A stretch of 9,185 nucleotides of DNA from Bacillota bacterium (GTDB taxonomy: Bacteria; Bacillota; Clostridia; Oscillospirales; Acutalibacteraceae): positions 1 to 9,185 of the forward strand of contig JAEWRF010000010.1 of the NCBI GenBank assembly GCA_023460155.1. The letters run 5' to 3'. A program made the position numbers and the translations under genes. Below are positions 1 through 5,094 of the stretch, piece by piece; within the stretch, counting starts at the first letter, position 1, and each line of letters starts with the position of its first letter. The notes below the pieces were generated by a model. It was not told where the DNA came from and did not search any database. It was given only the letters and a program-made list of their open reading frames with translations.

Positions 1-1412
1 CCGATTTTCTTTGCATCTCCGGTCAGCATGACGGTCTGTTTGATTCCGGCTGCCTTCAGTTCACGGATGGCTTCCTGCGAGTCCTCCTTGACTTCATCTG
101 CAATCACGATATATCCCTTGTAGATGCTGTCGACCGCGACATGAACAACTGTCCCAACAACGTCGTCAGGCTCCTGAAAAGAGATGTTAAGCTTCTTCAT
201 CAGCTTTGTGTTCCCTGCTGCCACGGATCTCCCGTCAATCTTCGCCACAACGCCGTGACCGGGAATTTCTTCCACAGCTGCAATGCGGGCGTTGTCGATT
301 TCCCTGCCATAAGCCTGCTTCAGGGAAAGCGAGATCGGGTGGTTGGAGTAACTTTCCGCATATGCCGTCATTTCCAGAAGTTCTTCTTTCGAAGTTCCGC
401 TTGGTATAATTTCCTGTACCTGAAACACGCCTTTTGTTAAGGTGCCAGTTTTGTCGAACACGACAATCTCGGTTTGAGCCAACGCCTCAAGGTAGTTGCT
501 TCCCTTCACCAGAATTCCCCGCTTAGACGCGCCGCCGATTCCTCCGAAGAAACTTAAAGGAATGGAAATAACAAGGGCGCAGGGGCAGGAAATCACGAGG
601 AAGACAAGCGCCCGGTAAAGCCAGTCGCTGAACACCGCGCCAGGCAACACAAGAGGGGGCAGAATCGCAAGCAGCGCCGCCACAATTACGACGGACGGGG
701 TATAATAACGCGCAAACTTCGTAATAAAGTTTTCAGAGTTGGATTTTTTGCTGCTGGCGTTTTCAACAAGATCAAGAATTTTGCTGACTGTGGATTCACC
801 GTACTCCTTCATCACGCGCGCGGTGATCAGGCCGTTTATATTGATACAGCCGCTTAAGAGCTGATCGCCCGGAGCAACTTCGCGGGGAACGGATTCGCCG
901 GTCAGCGCGGATGTGTCCACCATGGAGGTTCCTTCCGTCACCTCTGCGTCAAGAGGAATCTTTTCACCGGCTTTGACAACGATGATCTCGCCGACTTTCA
1001 CCTCGTCGGGATCGACTTTTTCCAGCACCTCGCCGCGCTGCACATTGGCGTAGTCGGGGCGGATATCCATAAGGCCCGCTATGGATTTTCTGGAACTGTC
1101 CACGGCACAGCTTTGAAACAGTTCGCCGACCTGATAAAACAGCATGACGGCGACGCCTTCCGCGTAATCGCCGATGGAAAACGCGCCGATGGTTGCAATG
1201 CTCATCAGAAAGTTTTCATCAAACACCTGTCCGTGAGCGATGTTTTTGATTGCTTTTAACACAATATCTCCGCCGACGATTAGAAAGGCGACTAAAAACA
1301 GGATCAGGGGGACGATCCTGTGATTTGTTCTATATAGAATTCCAAATGCATACACCACCGCACCAATCAAAATTCTCAGGAGCCGCTTTTGATTTGAATT
1401 CAGCTTTTTCAC
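1..1412 (-). CDS. cadA: Heavy-metal (Zn/Cd/Pb) exporting P1B-type ATPase, CadA/ZntA-like, C-terminus cut off
   Basis: This membrane pump would use ATP to export Zn2+, Cd2+ or Pb2+. The frame runs open from a GTG at 1412 to the window edge, giving 470 residues; P1B ATPases without an HMA domain usually have about 620, so the C-terminal part of the ATP-binding domain and the last helices are missing. Visible motifs are TGES (171-174, actuator), CPC (276-278, metal-binding helix), DKTGTLT (320-326, phosphorylated Asp320), the P1B HP motif (H358-P359) and TGD (464-466). The RKS...LMDIRPDYAN stretch after the second helix pair is typical of CadA/ZntA. The start is supported by AAGGAG at 1421-1426. 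There is no N-terminal HMA domain; one is encoded separately just upstream. The pair is probably one operon under the divergent ArsR regulator. The exact metal is inferred, and a ZosA-like zinc role is the alternative. Confidence 0.92.
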   Translation of the reverse strand, partial: MKKLNSNQKRLLRILIGAVVYAFGILYRTNHRIVPLILFLVAFLIVGGDIVLKAIKNIAHGQVFDENFLMSIATIGAFSIGDYAEGVAVMLFYQVGELFQSCAVDSSRKSIAGLMDIRPDYANVQRGEVLEKVDPDEVKVGEIIVVKAGEKIPLDAEVTEGTSMVDTSALTGESVPREVAPGDQLLSGCININGLITARVMKEYGESTVSKILDLVENASSKKSNSENFITKFARYYTPSVVIVAALLAILPPLVLPGAVFSDWLYRALVFLVISCPCALVISIPLSFFGGIGGASKRGILVKGSNYLEALAQTEIVVFDKTGTLTKGVFQVQEIIPSGTSKEELLEMTAYAESYSNHPISLSLKQAYGREIDNARIAAVEEIPGHGVVAKIDGRSVAAGNTKLMKKLNISFQEPDDVVGTVVHVAVDSIYKGYIVIADEVKEDSQEAIRELKAAGIKQTVMLTGDAKKI

Positions 1413-1514
1413 ACGAATTGCTCCTTTTCTTGAACTGCAGGCACAAAACAACTTTATAGATAGCCGTTTGCGCTTGTTTCCCAAATAAGGATAATAGAAG
1501 TCGATTCTCTTAGT
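1413..1514 (-). other. hma-cadA intergenic gap
   Basis: About 100 bases separate the HMA gene from the ATPase gene. I see no terminator hairpin with a T-run and no good promoter, only the AAGGAG ribosome site of the ATPase at 1421-1426. Co-transcription of the two genes is therefore the simplest reading. Confidence 0.5.
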
Positions 1515-1736
1515 TTACGCCTTTTTAATGACTACATCCGGCTCTATTTTTTTGACAATATTATGTGCGGATTTAATAATTTCCTCAATTTTCGCGTCAT
1601 CGCCTTCGATCACCATTTTGGTAGTCATAAAGTTAACAGACGCAGCGGTAACGCCGTCCAGTTTCTTCACAGCGTTCTCAATTTTAGCCGCGCAGTTCGC
1701 GCAATCCAATCCCTCAAGCCGAAATGCTTTTTTCAT
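1515..1736 (-). CDS. Free-standing HMA-domain metal-binding protein (metallochaperone-like)
   Basis: This 73-residue cytoplasmic protein is a single heavy-metal-associated domain (ferredoxin-like beta-alpha-beta-beta-alpha-beta fold). The metal-binding loop reads GLDCANCA, with Cys12 and Cys15. The LDCANC form resembles the N-terminal domains of Cd/Zn/Pb ATPases (CadA) more than the MTCxxC of copper chaperones. An upstream ATG would add 13 residues, but GGGAGG at 1745-1750 lies 8 bases before the ATG at 1736, so that start is preferred. It is the first gene of a probable operon with the P1B ATPase, which lacks this domain. It may deliver metal to the pump or tune its activity (inference). The promoter upstream carries two putative ArsR operators, so induction by metal is expected. 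Confidence 0.88.
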   Translation of the reverse strand: MKKAFRLEGLDCANCAAKIENAVKKLDGVTAASVNFMTTKMVIEGDDAKIEEIIKSAHNIVKKIEPDVVIKKA

Positions 1737-1757
1737 TGTCATTGCCTCCCAATATTC

Positions 1758-1777
1758 AATTGAGTAACTCTTCAACT
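1758..1777. promoter_or_regulatory. Putative ArsR/CadC operator O1 (downstream of hma start point)
   Basis: AATTGA-N8-TCAACT differs from O2 by one base in one half-site. It lies 34 bp from O2 (centre to centre), at about +4 to +23 of the hma transcript. TCAACTGTC at 1772-1780 is a direct repeat of 1806-1814. It could act as a roadblock or allow a second repressor dimer to bind. Confidence 0.6.
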
Positions 1778-1915
1778 GTCGAATTCATTATAGTTGAATA
1801 CACGCTCAACTGTCAAGACCTTTTTGATCCATTGCAGGAAATTTTTAACGATAAATGGCAGCAGGAACGAATACAGAAATGCCTTAGACCCGTATGTTGT
1901 AGCCTGCACCTCCAT
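1772..1915 (-). CDS. Possible 47-residue hydrophobic small protein in the regulatory gap
   Basis: A short minus-strand frame begins at ATG 1915, with a modest AGGGTG ribosome-site candidate 5 bases upstream, and ends at TGA 1772-1774. The predicted peptide has a hydrophobic, aromatic-rich stretch around residues 13-30, followed by a basic segment (WIKK), as in a small membrane peptide or the remnant of a larger membrane protein. Its last third overlaps the hma promoter and two operator dyads, which argues that the 3' part of this sequence is constrained as regulatory DNA. I do not recognise a family, and no strong promoter faces it. It may be real, a decayed gene, or chance. Confidence 0.22.
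   Translation of the reverse strand: MEVQATTYGSKAFLYSFLLPFIVKNFLQWIKKVLTVERVFNYNEFDS
1787..1816 (-). promoter_or_regulatory. Sigma-A promoter of the hma-cadA operon
   Basis: Read on the minus strand there is a perfect -35 TTGACA (1811-1816), an 18-base spacer and a perfect -10 TATAAT (1787-1792). The predicted transcript start is near 1780, giving a leader of about 44 nt. An inverted repeat fills the spacer, so repressor binding would directly block RNA polymerase. Confidence 0.85.
1792..1811. promoter_or_regulatory. Putative ArsR/CadC operator O2 (hma promoter spacer)
   Basis: A perfect 6-bp dyad, AGTTGA-N8-TCAACT, lies between the -10 and -35 of the hma-cadA promoter and touches both. The same 20-bp architecture recurs at 1758-1777 and 1960-1979, and the flanking TATAGTTGAA (1789-1798) is repeated exactly at 1957-1966. 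ArsR/SmtB repressors bind such imperfect dyads in their own and divergent promoters, which makes the 2005-2370 product the likely ligand. Confidence 0.75.
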
Positions 1916-1929
1916 GGGTACACCCTATA

Positions 1930-1957
1930 TTGACAAATAGAATAAAAAAGGTATAAT
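1930..1957 (+). promoter_or_regulatory. Sigma-A promoter of the arsR-family regulator
   Basis: TTGACA at 1930-1935 and TATAAT at 1952-1957 are both perfect hexamers, separated by 16 bases. The predicted start point is near 1964, inside operator O3, so autorepression is expected. Confidence 0.82.
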
Positions 1958-1959
1958 AT

Positions 1960-1979
1960 AGTTGAACCAATAAACAACT
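1960..1979. promoter_or_regulatory. Putative ArsR/CadC operator O3 (arsR start point)
   Basis: AGTTGA-N8-ACAACT has the same 20-bp span as O1 and O2, with five of six positions able to pair between arms. It begins two bases after the arsR -10 box and covers the predicted start point, consistent with negative autoregulation. Confidence 0.68.
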
Positions 1980-2004
1980 GTAGGCTGTAAAGGAGATGCC
2001 GTTT

Positions 2005-2370
2005 ATGAACCCCTATACTCCTGATATTGATAAATGCGATTGCCCAATGATACATGAAGAGGTTGTCCGGGCGGTCCGAAGTCAAATGCCGGATGAGGAG
2101 AATCTTTTGGATCTTGCGGATCTATTCAAGGTTTTCGGAGATTCAACCAGAGTACGAATCCTTTGCGCCCTGTTTGAGTCGGAAATGTGCGTTTGTGACA
2201 TTGCCGCGCTGCTGGAGATGAGCAAATCGGCAATTTCCCATCAGCTTCGTATTTTAAAAGAATCCAATCTCATTAAAAATAGAAGAGACGGGAAGGTCGT
2301 TTATTATTCGCTGAATGACGACCATGTAAAGAATATTTTCGACCAGGGTCTGGCACATGTGCTGGAATAA
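2005..2370 (+). CDS. ArsR/SmtB-family metal-sensing repressor, CadC-like
   Basis: This winged-helix repressor of 121 residues would bind operators as a dimer and release DNA on binding Zn, Cd or Pb. An ATG at 1996 abuts the Shine-Dalgarno AAGGAG, leaving no spacing, so ATG 2005 (9 bases after it) is chosen. Two metal sites known from the family can be traced. The alpha3N site has Cys11 and Cys13 (CDC) near the N-terminus plus Cys62 and Cys64 in the ELCVCD-like motif. The alpha5 site has Asp105, His107, His118 and Glu121, with exactly the SmtB spacing (D-x-H-x10-H-x2-E). The recognition helix lies around residues 72-87 (SKSAISHQLRILKES). It is divergent from hma-cadA, which it probably controls together with itself. 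Two potential sites make thiol-metal plus zinc sensing plausible, but the ligand is not shown by sequence. Confidence 0.93.
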   Translation: MNPYTPDIDKCDCPMIHEEVVRAVRSQMPDEENLLDLADLFKVFGDSTRVRILCALFESEMCVCDIAALLEMSKSAISHQLRILKESNLIKNRRDGKVVYYSLNDDHVKNIFDQGLAHVLE

Positions 2371-2397
2371 AATAGAGCGCAATGAATCAAATACGAA

Positions 2398-2426
2398 AGG
2401 GCCCGCCGCAAGGCGGGCCCTGTTTT
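2398..2426 (+). terminator. Rho-independent terminator after the arsR gene
   Basis: A perfect 10-bp GC-rich stem, AGGGCCCGCC / GGCGGGCCCT (2398-2407 and 2412-2421), has a GCAA tetraloop and is followed by GTTTTT. The opposite side has only TTTCG, so it may work weakly for the convergent mscL as well. Confidence 0.88.
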
Positions 2427-2433
2427 TGCTGGT

Positions 2434-2862
2434 TTATCGTTCCGGGCTTTGATTTTTAAGCAGATCCCGAATCTCAGTGAGAAGAAGCTCCGATTTTGAA
2501 AGCTCAATTTTTGCCGCCTCTTCTTCAATCTTCTTTTTGCGATTCAGCGTGTCCTTTGTCTTATTAATACCTTTGACACAGATAAACAGAGCAAATGCAA
2601 TTGCAAGGAAGTTGATTACCGTTTGTAAGAAGGAACCATAAGTAAGGACAATGTCAGATGAGCCAAATAATCCGGGAATCGTGAATTTGAGATTCGCAAT
2701 ATTGATACGCCCGAGGATAATGCTTAAGAGCGGCATGATGATATCTTTTACCAACGAGGTAACGATAGCGCTGAATGCGCCTCCAAGGACAACGCCGATC
2801 GCCATATCCAGGACGTTGCCTTTCATTGCAAATTCACGGAATTCTGCGATGATTTTTTTCAT
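2434..2862 (-). CDS. mscL: Large-conductance mechanosensitive channel MscL
   Basis: This homopentameric inner-membrane channel opens under membrane tension and releases solutes during hypo-osmotic shock. The 142-residue product has the usual length. It shows the conserved N-terminal amphipathic segment and first helix (EFREFAMKGNVLDMAIG, then VVLGGAF and the VTSLVKDIIMPL region, about residues 7-45), a short periplasmic loop, a second helix at about 74-98, and a charged C-terminal helix (about 105-137) typical of the cytoplasmic bundle. GGAGGG at 2868-2873 selects ATG 2862 over an ATG 9 codons earlier that has no ribosome site. It is monocistronic and convergent with the metal regulator gene. 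Confidence 0.96.
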   Translation of the reverse strand: MKKIIAEFREFAMKGNVLDMAIGVVLGGAFSAIVTSLVKDIIMPLLSIILGRINIANLKFTIPGLFGSSDIVLTYGSFLQTVINFLAIAFALFICVKGINKTKDTLNRKKKIEEEAAKIELSKSELLLTEIRDLLKNQSPER

Positions 2863-2890
2863 AAGATCCCTCCGATGTTTTGATTTCATA

Positions 2891-2918
2891 ATAATAACAG
2901 ATTGTTGCTGATTTTCAA
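2891..2918 (-). promoter_or_regulatory. Probable mscL promoter
   Basis: On the minus strand, TTGAAA (2913-2918) and TATTAT (2891-2896) are separated by 16 bases. This would start transcription about 20 nt before the mscL start codon, just ahead of its ribosome site. The match is fair, not perfect. Confidence 0.45.
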
Positions 2919-3003
2919 TCGGTTTAGTTTATTTTATATTGGACGACTTTCAATGCGGCCGTACATGGCCCGGCGGAGGCGGCAGTGTCAGCAAAACGAA
3001 AAA

Positions 3004-3031
3004 GAGCCCGCCTTGCGGCGGACCCTTTTTT
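3004..3031 (-). terminator. Terminator of tRNA-Val (bidirectional shape)
   Basis: GAGCCCGCC / GGCGGACCC (3004-3012 and 3017-3025) form a 9-bp stem with a TTGC loop. It is flanked by A-rich sequence on the left and six Ts on the right, so a T-run follows the stem in either direction. It lies directly downstream of the tRNA on the minus strand. Confidence 0.8.
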
Positions 3032-3035
3032 GTTT

Positions 3036-3112
3036 TGGTGGACGTTATAGGACTCGAACCTATGACCTTTCGCACGTCAAGCGAACGCTCTAGCCAGCTG
3101 AGCTAAACATCC
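3036..3112 (-). tRNA. tRNA-Val (anticodon GAC), CCA encoded
   Basis: The minus strand folds into a full cloverleaf of 77 nt. The acceptor GGATGTT pairs with AACGTCC (one G-T). The D-stem is GCTC/GAGC, and the anticodon stem TTCGC/GCGAA encloses the loop TTGACGT with anticodon GAC. The T-arm is ATAGG-TTCGAGT-CCTAT. The discriminator A is followed by an encoded CCA (3036-3038). GAC reads GUC/GUU valine codons. It stands alone, not in a tRNA cluster. Confidence 0.96.
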
Positions 3113-3131
3113 ATTTTTACAGCGCTTGTTT

Positions 3132-3160
3132 ATTATAGCGCACCCGACTGCAAAAATCAA
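3132..3160 (-). promoter_or_regulatory. tRNA-Val promoter
   Basis: On the minus strand, TTGATT (3155-3160) and TATAAT (3132-3137) are separated by 17 bases, placing the start about 12-14 nt before the mature tRNA 5' end. Confidence 0.75.
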
Positions 3161-3195
3161 GACAAAAATCCGCGAAATCTGATTTTTTTAATGCC

Positions 3196-3224
3196 TTGAA
3201 ATTCAAGGTTTGCGAATTTATAAT
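3196..3224 (+). promoter_or_regulatory. Promoter of the patatin-like phospholipase gene
   Basis: TTGAAA (3196-3201) and TATAAT (3219-3224) are separated by 17 bases, about 40 bases before the start codon. It is divergent from the tRNA promoter, with only 35 bases between the two -35 boxes. Confidence 0.7.
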
Positions 3225-3263
3225 AAAAAATAAGGCATAATTTGCTGCGGGAGGGCTTGGAAG

Positions 3264-4121
3264 ATGGGAGTTGGGCTGGTTTTGGAAGGCGGGGGAATGC
3301 GTGGGTGGTATACCTGCGGGGTTCTGACCTCTCTTGCTGAGCATGGAATCCGTTTCCCGGGCGTATACGGAATCTCCGCCGGTGCGCTCAATGCGCTGAG
3401 CTATATTTCCGGGCAGAACAGCCGGGAATACAACCAGACTTTTCTGCGCCTCGCTTTCGGAGAACGCCGCGCCGGCGCCGAAAATCCGAAGAATACCGGT
3501 TCCGCGTTCACTTTTGATTTCCTGTTCGGTGAGCTGTTTCATACGCTTCTTCCGTTTGACTATGATGCTTTTTTTCGCTCCCCGGTGAATCTGGTCACGG
3601 GCACGACCGACCTGAAAAGCGGACTGCCCGTTTTTTATAACAAATCGGATCTTGACAAAGATTTTACGGCGGTTCGGGCTTCCTGTTCGCTGCCGTTTGT
3701 TTCCGCTCCCGTTTTCTTCCGCGGACGTGAGCTCATGGACGGAGGGTGCTCCATGCCGATTCCCATTGAACAGTCGATTTCTGACGGGAACGAACGGAAC
3801 GTAATCGTCCTGACGCGCGACGCTTCCTACCGGAAGGATGCTCGCCCGGAATATCCGCGGGCCGAACTGCAGGCGGAATACGGCGGCTACCCGAACTTTG
3901 TGGAGGCCATGCTCATGCGCGCGGAGGTCTATAACGGAGAGCTGGAGATTTGCCGCAGAGAGGCTGAAAAAAAGGCGGTGATCATCCGGCCCCGGGTTCC
4001 CATTACGGTCGGCCGCTGGGAAGCGGACCCGGAAAAGCTGCGCGAAATTTATGAACTCGGCATCCGTGACTGCGAGGCAAGCCTGCGTGACGTCGCGGAA
4101 ATCCTGAAAGCGGGAATGTGA
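3264..4121 (+). CDS. Patatin-like phospholipase (RssA/YjjU-like)
   Basis: This is a probable cytoplasmic serine acyl hydrolase of the patatin family, using a Ser-Asp dyad on lipid acyl esters. It has 285 residues. The oxyanion-hole motif GGGMRG is at 9-14, the nucleophile elbow GISAG at 36-40 (Ser38), and the catalytic aspartate in DGG at 159-161. No signal peptide or membrane segment is evident. The order and spacing match short bacterial patatins such as E. coli YjjU. GGGAGG at 3249-3254 supports ATG 3264. It has its own promoter. No clear T-tract terminator follows, so transcription may continue into the small gene at 4187. The true substrate cannot be told from sequence. Confidence 0.92.
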   Translation: MGVGLVLEGGGMRGWYTCGVLTSLAEHGIRFPGVYGISAGALNALSYISGQNSREYNQTFLRLAFGERRAGAENPKNTGSAFTFDFLFGELFHTLLPFDYDAFFRSPVNLVTGTTDLKSGLPVFYNKSDLDKDFTAVRASCSLPFVSAPVFFRGRELMDGGCSMPIPIEQSISDGNERNVIVLTRDASYRKDARPEYPRAELQAEYGGYPNFVEAMLMRAEVYNGELEICRREAEKKAVIIRPRVPITVGRWEADPEKLREIYELGIRDCEASLRDVAEILKAGM

Positions 4122-4176
4122 TTTCCGGAAATTTCCGGGATAAACCCGGTCGGCCCCGTGCAGAATAGAGTCGGGG
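4121..4176. repeat. Cluster of palindromes between the phospholipase and the small gene
   Basis: CCGGAAATTTCCGG (4125-4138) is a perfect 14-bp palindrome built from two direct copies of ATTTCCGG. CCGGG-ATAAA-CCCGG (4135-4149) overlaps it as a hairpin. CCCCG (4154-4158) can pair with CGGGG (4172-4176), which is the ribosome site of the next gene. No T-run follows any of them, so these are not classical terminators. Confidence 0.6.
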
Positions 4177-4186
4177 TGATTGTACT

Positions 4187-4366
4187 ATGGCGGACTGTCT
4201 TGAACGCCTTCTGCATTCGGATGCCGGCGCGATGGAGTATTTTTCCGGGCTTCCCACGTATGTGCGGGAAGCGGTGAAAAAACACGGGGAAGAAATTGAC
4301 AGCGCAAAGGCCATGAAGCTTTTCGCGGAAAGCTTCATGGAGGACGATTCCTTTCGGGGAGCATAA
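4187..4366 (+). CDS. Small uncharacterised protein, 59 residues
   Basis: The start is ATG 4187, with GGGGTG about 10 bases upstream, and the stop is TAA 4364-4366, followed at once by a strong terminator. The predicted peptide is charged and helical, with a LPTYVREAVKKHG segment (about 22-34) and a final LFAESFMEDD segment (about 44-53), no signal peptide and no cysteine pair. From memory this pattern (aromatic-x2-LPxYV...I...FAExLM) recurs in short unnamed proteins of Clostridia, but I cannot confirm that here. Codons are like those of the neighbours. The gene carries a perfect 12-bp inverted repeat near its 3' end. No function can be assigned. Confidence 0.6.
   Translation: MADCLERLLHSDAGAMEYFSGLPTYVREAVKKHGEEIDSAKAMKLFAESFMEDDSFRGA
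4311..4340. repeat. Perfect 12-bp inverted repeat inside the small gene
   Basis: CCATGAAGCTTT (4311-4322) and AAAGCTTCATGG (4329-4340) are exact reverse complements with a 6-base loop TCGCGG. In RNA this is a very stable hairpin. No T-run follows, so it is not a simple terminator. It lies 26 bases before the terminator hairpin at 4366. Confidence 0.9.
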
Positions 4367-4394
4367 ACCGCTCCGGCTCTGCCGGGGCGGTTTT
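4366..4394 (+). terminator. Rho-independent terminator after the small gene
   Basis: AACCGCTCCGGC (4366-4377) pairs with GCCGGGGCGGTT (4381-4392) over 12 positions, with one G-T pair and a TCT loop. The stem runs into TTTTC. The arm begins on the last base of the stop codon. Confidence 0.85.
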
Positions 4395-4454
4395 CGCATA
4401 TTTTTCAGGAAAAGGAACATACTTTACTCCATCTTAATGAAACGGAGCGGTGGG

Positions 4455-4994
4455 ATGATCGACATCATACTTTGCGGAGATCAGGGAGACAGTTCCGTTT
4501 CCGACGCGCTGGTTTCGACTCTCGCTTTATACGGCGGGGTGCGGTGCTTCAGACATGATCGGATCTTTGAACGGGGCGTTTCTGCGGAATTTTTTCTTTA
4601 CGAATGTGAAAAACTTCCGAAAATCGAATTGAAACGCGGAATTATCCTTTTTAAAAACAGTATCCGCCGGCAGCAGCAAGAGGAAATTCCCGAAGATTTT
4701 CTGTGCATCCTGGGGACGAAAAACACGAATGCCGCCGCTTTGCTGAAGAATGCGGGAGCCTCCGCAGTGACCTGCGGCACCAGCACGAAGGATACGCTGA
4801 GTGTGGCGGCGCTGGACGGTTCCGCGGCGGTTTTGAGCCTTCAGCGGAGCATCCGTACTTTGGCGGGAGAAATTGTCGAGCCGCACGACTTTTCGGTAAA
4901 ATGCTCGGAGGAGCGGAGCCCGCATCAGCTTTTGTCGGTCAGTGCGGCGCTTCTTCTTTCCGGTATCGATTCCTCCGATGGCTATATCATTTGA
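4455..4994 (+). CDS. Uncharacterised protein, 179 residues
   Basis: An ATG at 4437 has no ribosome site. The ATG at 4455 is preceded by GGAG (7 bases) and GGTGGG, giving 179 residues. I do not recognise a named family. It opens with a beta-strand-like IDIILCGD stretch and reads as a soluble alpha/beta protein without a signal peptide. The second half has a strand-loop run (FLCILGT, then ASAVTCGTSTKDTLSVAAL), a VLSLQRS strand and a hydrophobic LLSVSAALLLSGI helix near the C-terminus. The VTCG...KDT part faintly recalls the central/C-terminal junction of Mur ligases, but no P-loop (GKT/S) is present, so it could at most be a degenerate relative. It follows a terminator and precedes the spore gene, so it may be separately transcribed. 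No function is claimed. Confidence 0.75.
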   Translation: MIDIILCGDQGDSSVSDALVSTLALYGGVRCFRHDRIFERGVSAEFFLYECEKLPKIELKRGIILFKNSIRRQQQEEIPEDFLCILGTKNTNAAALLKNAGASAVTCGTSTKDTLSVAALDGSAAVLSLQRSIRTLAGEIVEPHDFSVKCSEERSPHQLLSVSAALLLSGIDSSDGYII

Positions 4995-5035
4995 AAAAAT
5001 TAGCATTCATAATCGAAGGGACCATACGCAAAATA

Positions 5036-5065
5036 GTAAAGCAAACGCAGCAAAGAAACATTATT
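5036..5065 (+). promoter_or_regulatory. Candidate forespore (sigma-G type) promoter for the spore protein gene
   Basis: GTAAA (5036-5040), an 18-base spacer and CATTATT (5059-5065) match the sigma-G pattern GHATR-N18-CATNHTA at 4/5 and 6/7 positions. It would place the start just before the ribosome site AAGGAG (5077-5082). CATAATC at 5008-5014 is an alternative -10 without a good -35. Known members of this spore protein family are sigma-G dependent; this site itself is only a fair match. Confidence 0.35.
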
Positions 5066-5094
5066 CGAAATGATGTAAGGAGTGTGTATTGATT

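Noticed and set aside
2902..3093. Plus-strand frame of 63 codons over the tRNA region
   Set aside because: It reads through the tRNA terminator and antisense of the tRNA-Val, so it is not a plausible gene.
3036..3112. tRNA as an integration site for a mobile element
   Set aside because: No integrase gene, repeated tRNA 3' end or attachment-site duplication is visible near the tRNA in this window.
4003..4420. Minus-strand frames of 111 and 123 codons over the phospholipase end and the small gene
   Set aside because: They run across the phospholipase 3' end, the small gene and its terminator in antisense, with compositions typical of shadow frames and no upstream signals.
4527..5006. 159-codon minus-strand frame opposite the 179-residue protein
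   Set aside because: The plus-strand frame has the ribosome site and a balanced protein composition; the minus frame is Arg/Lys-rich and without signals.
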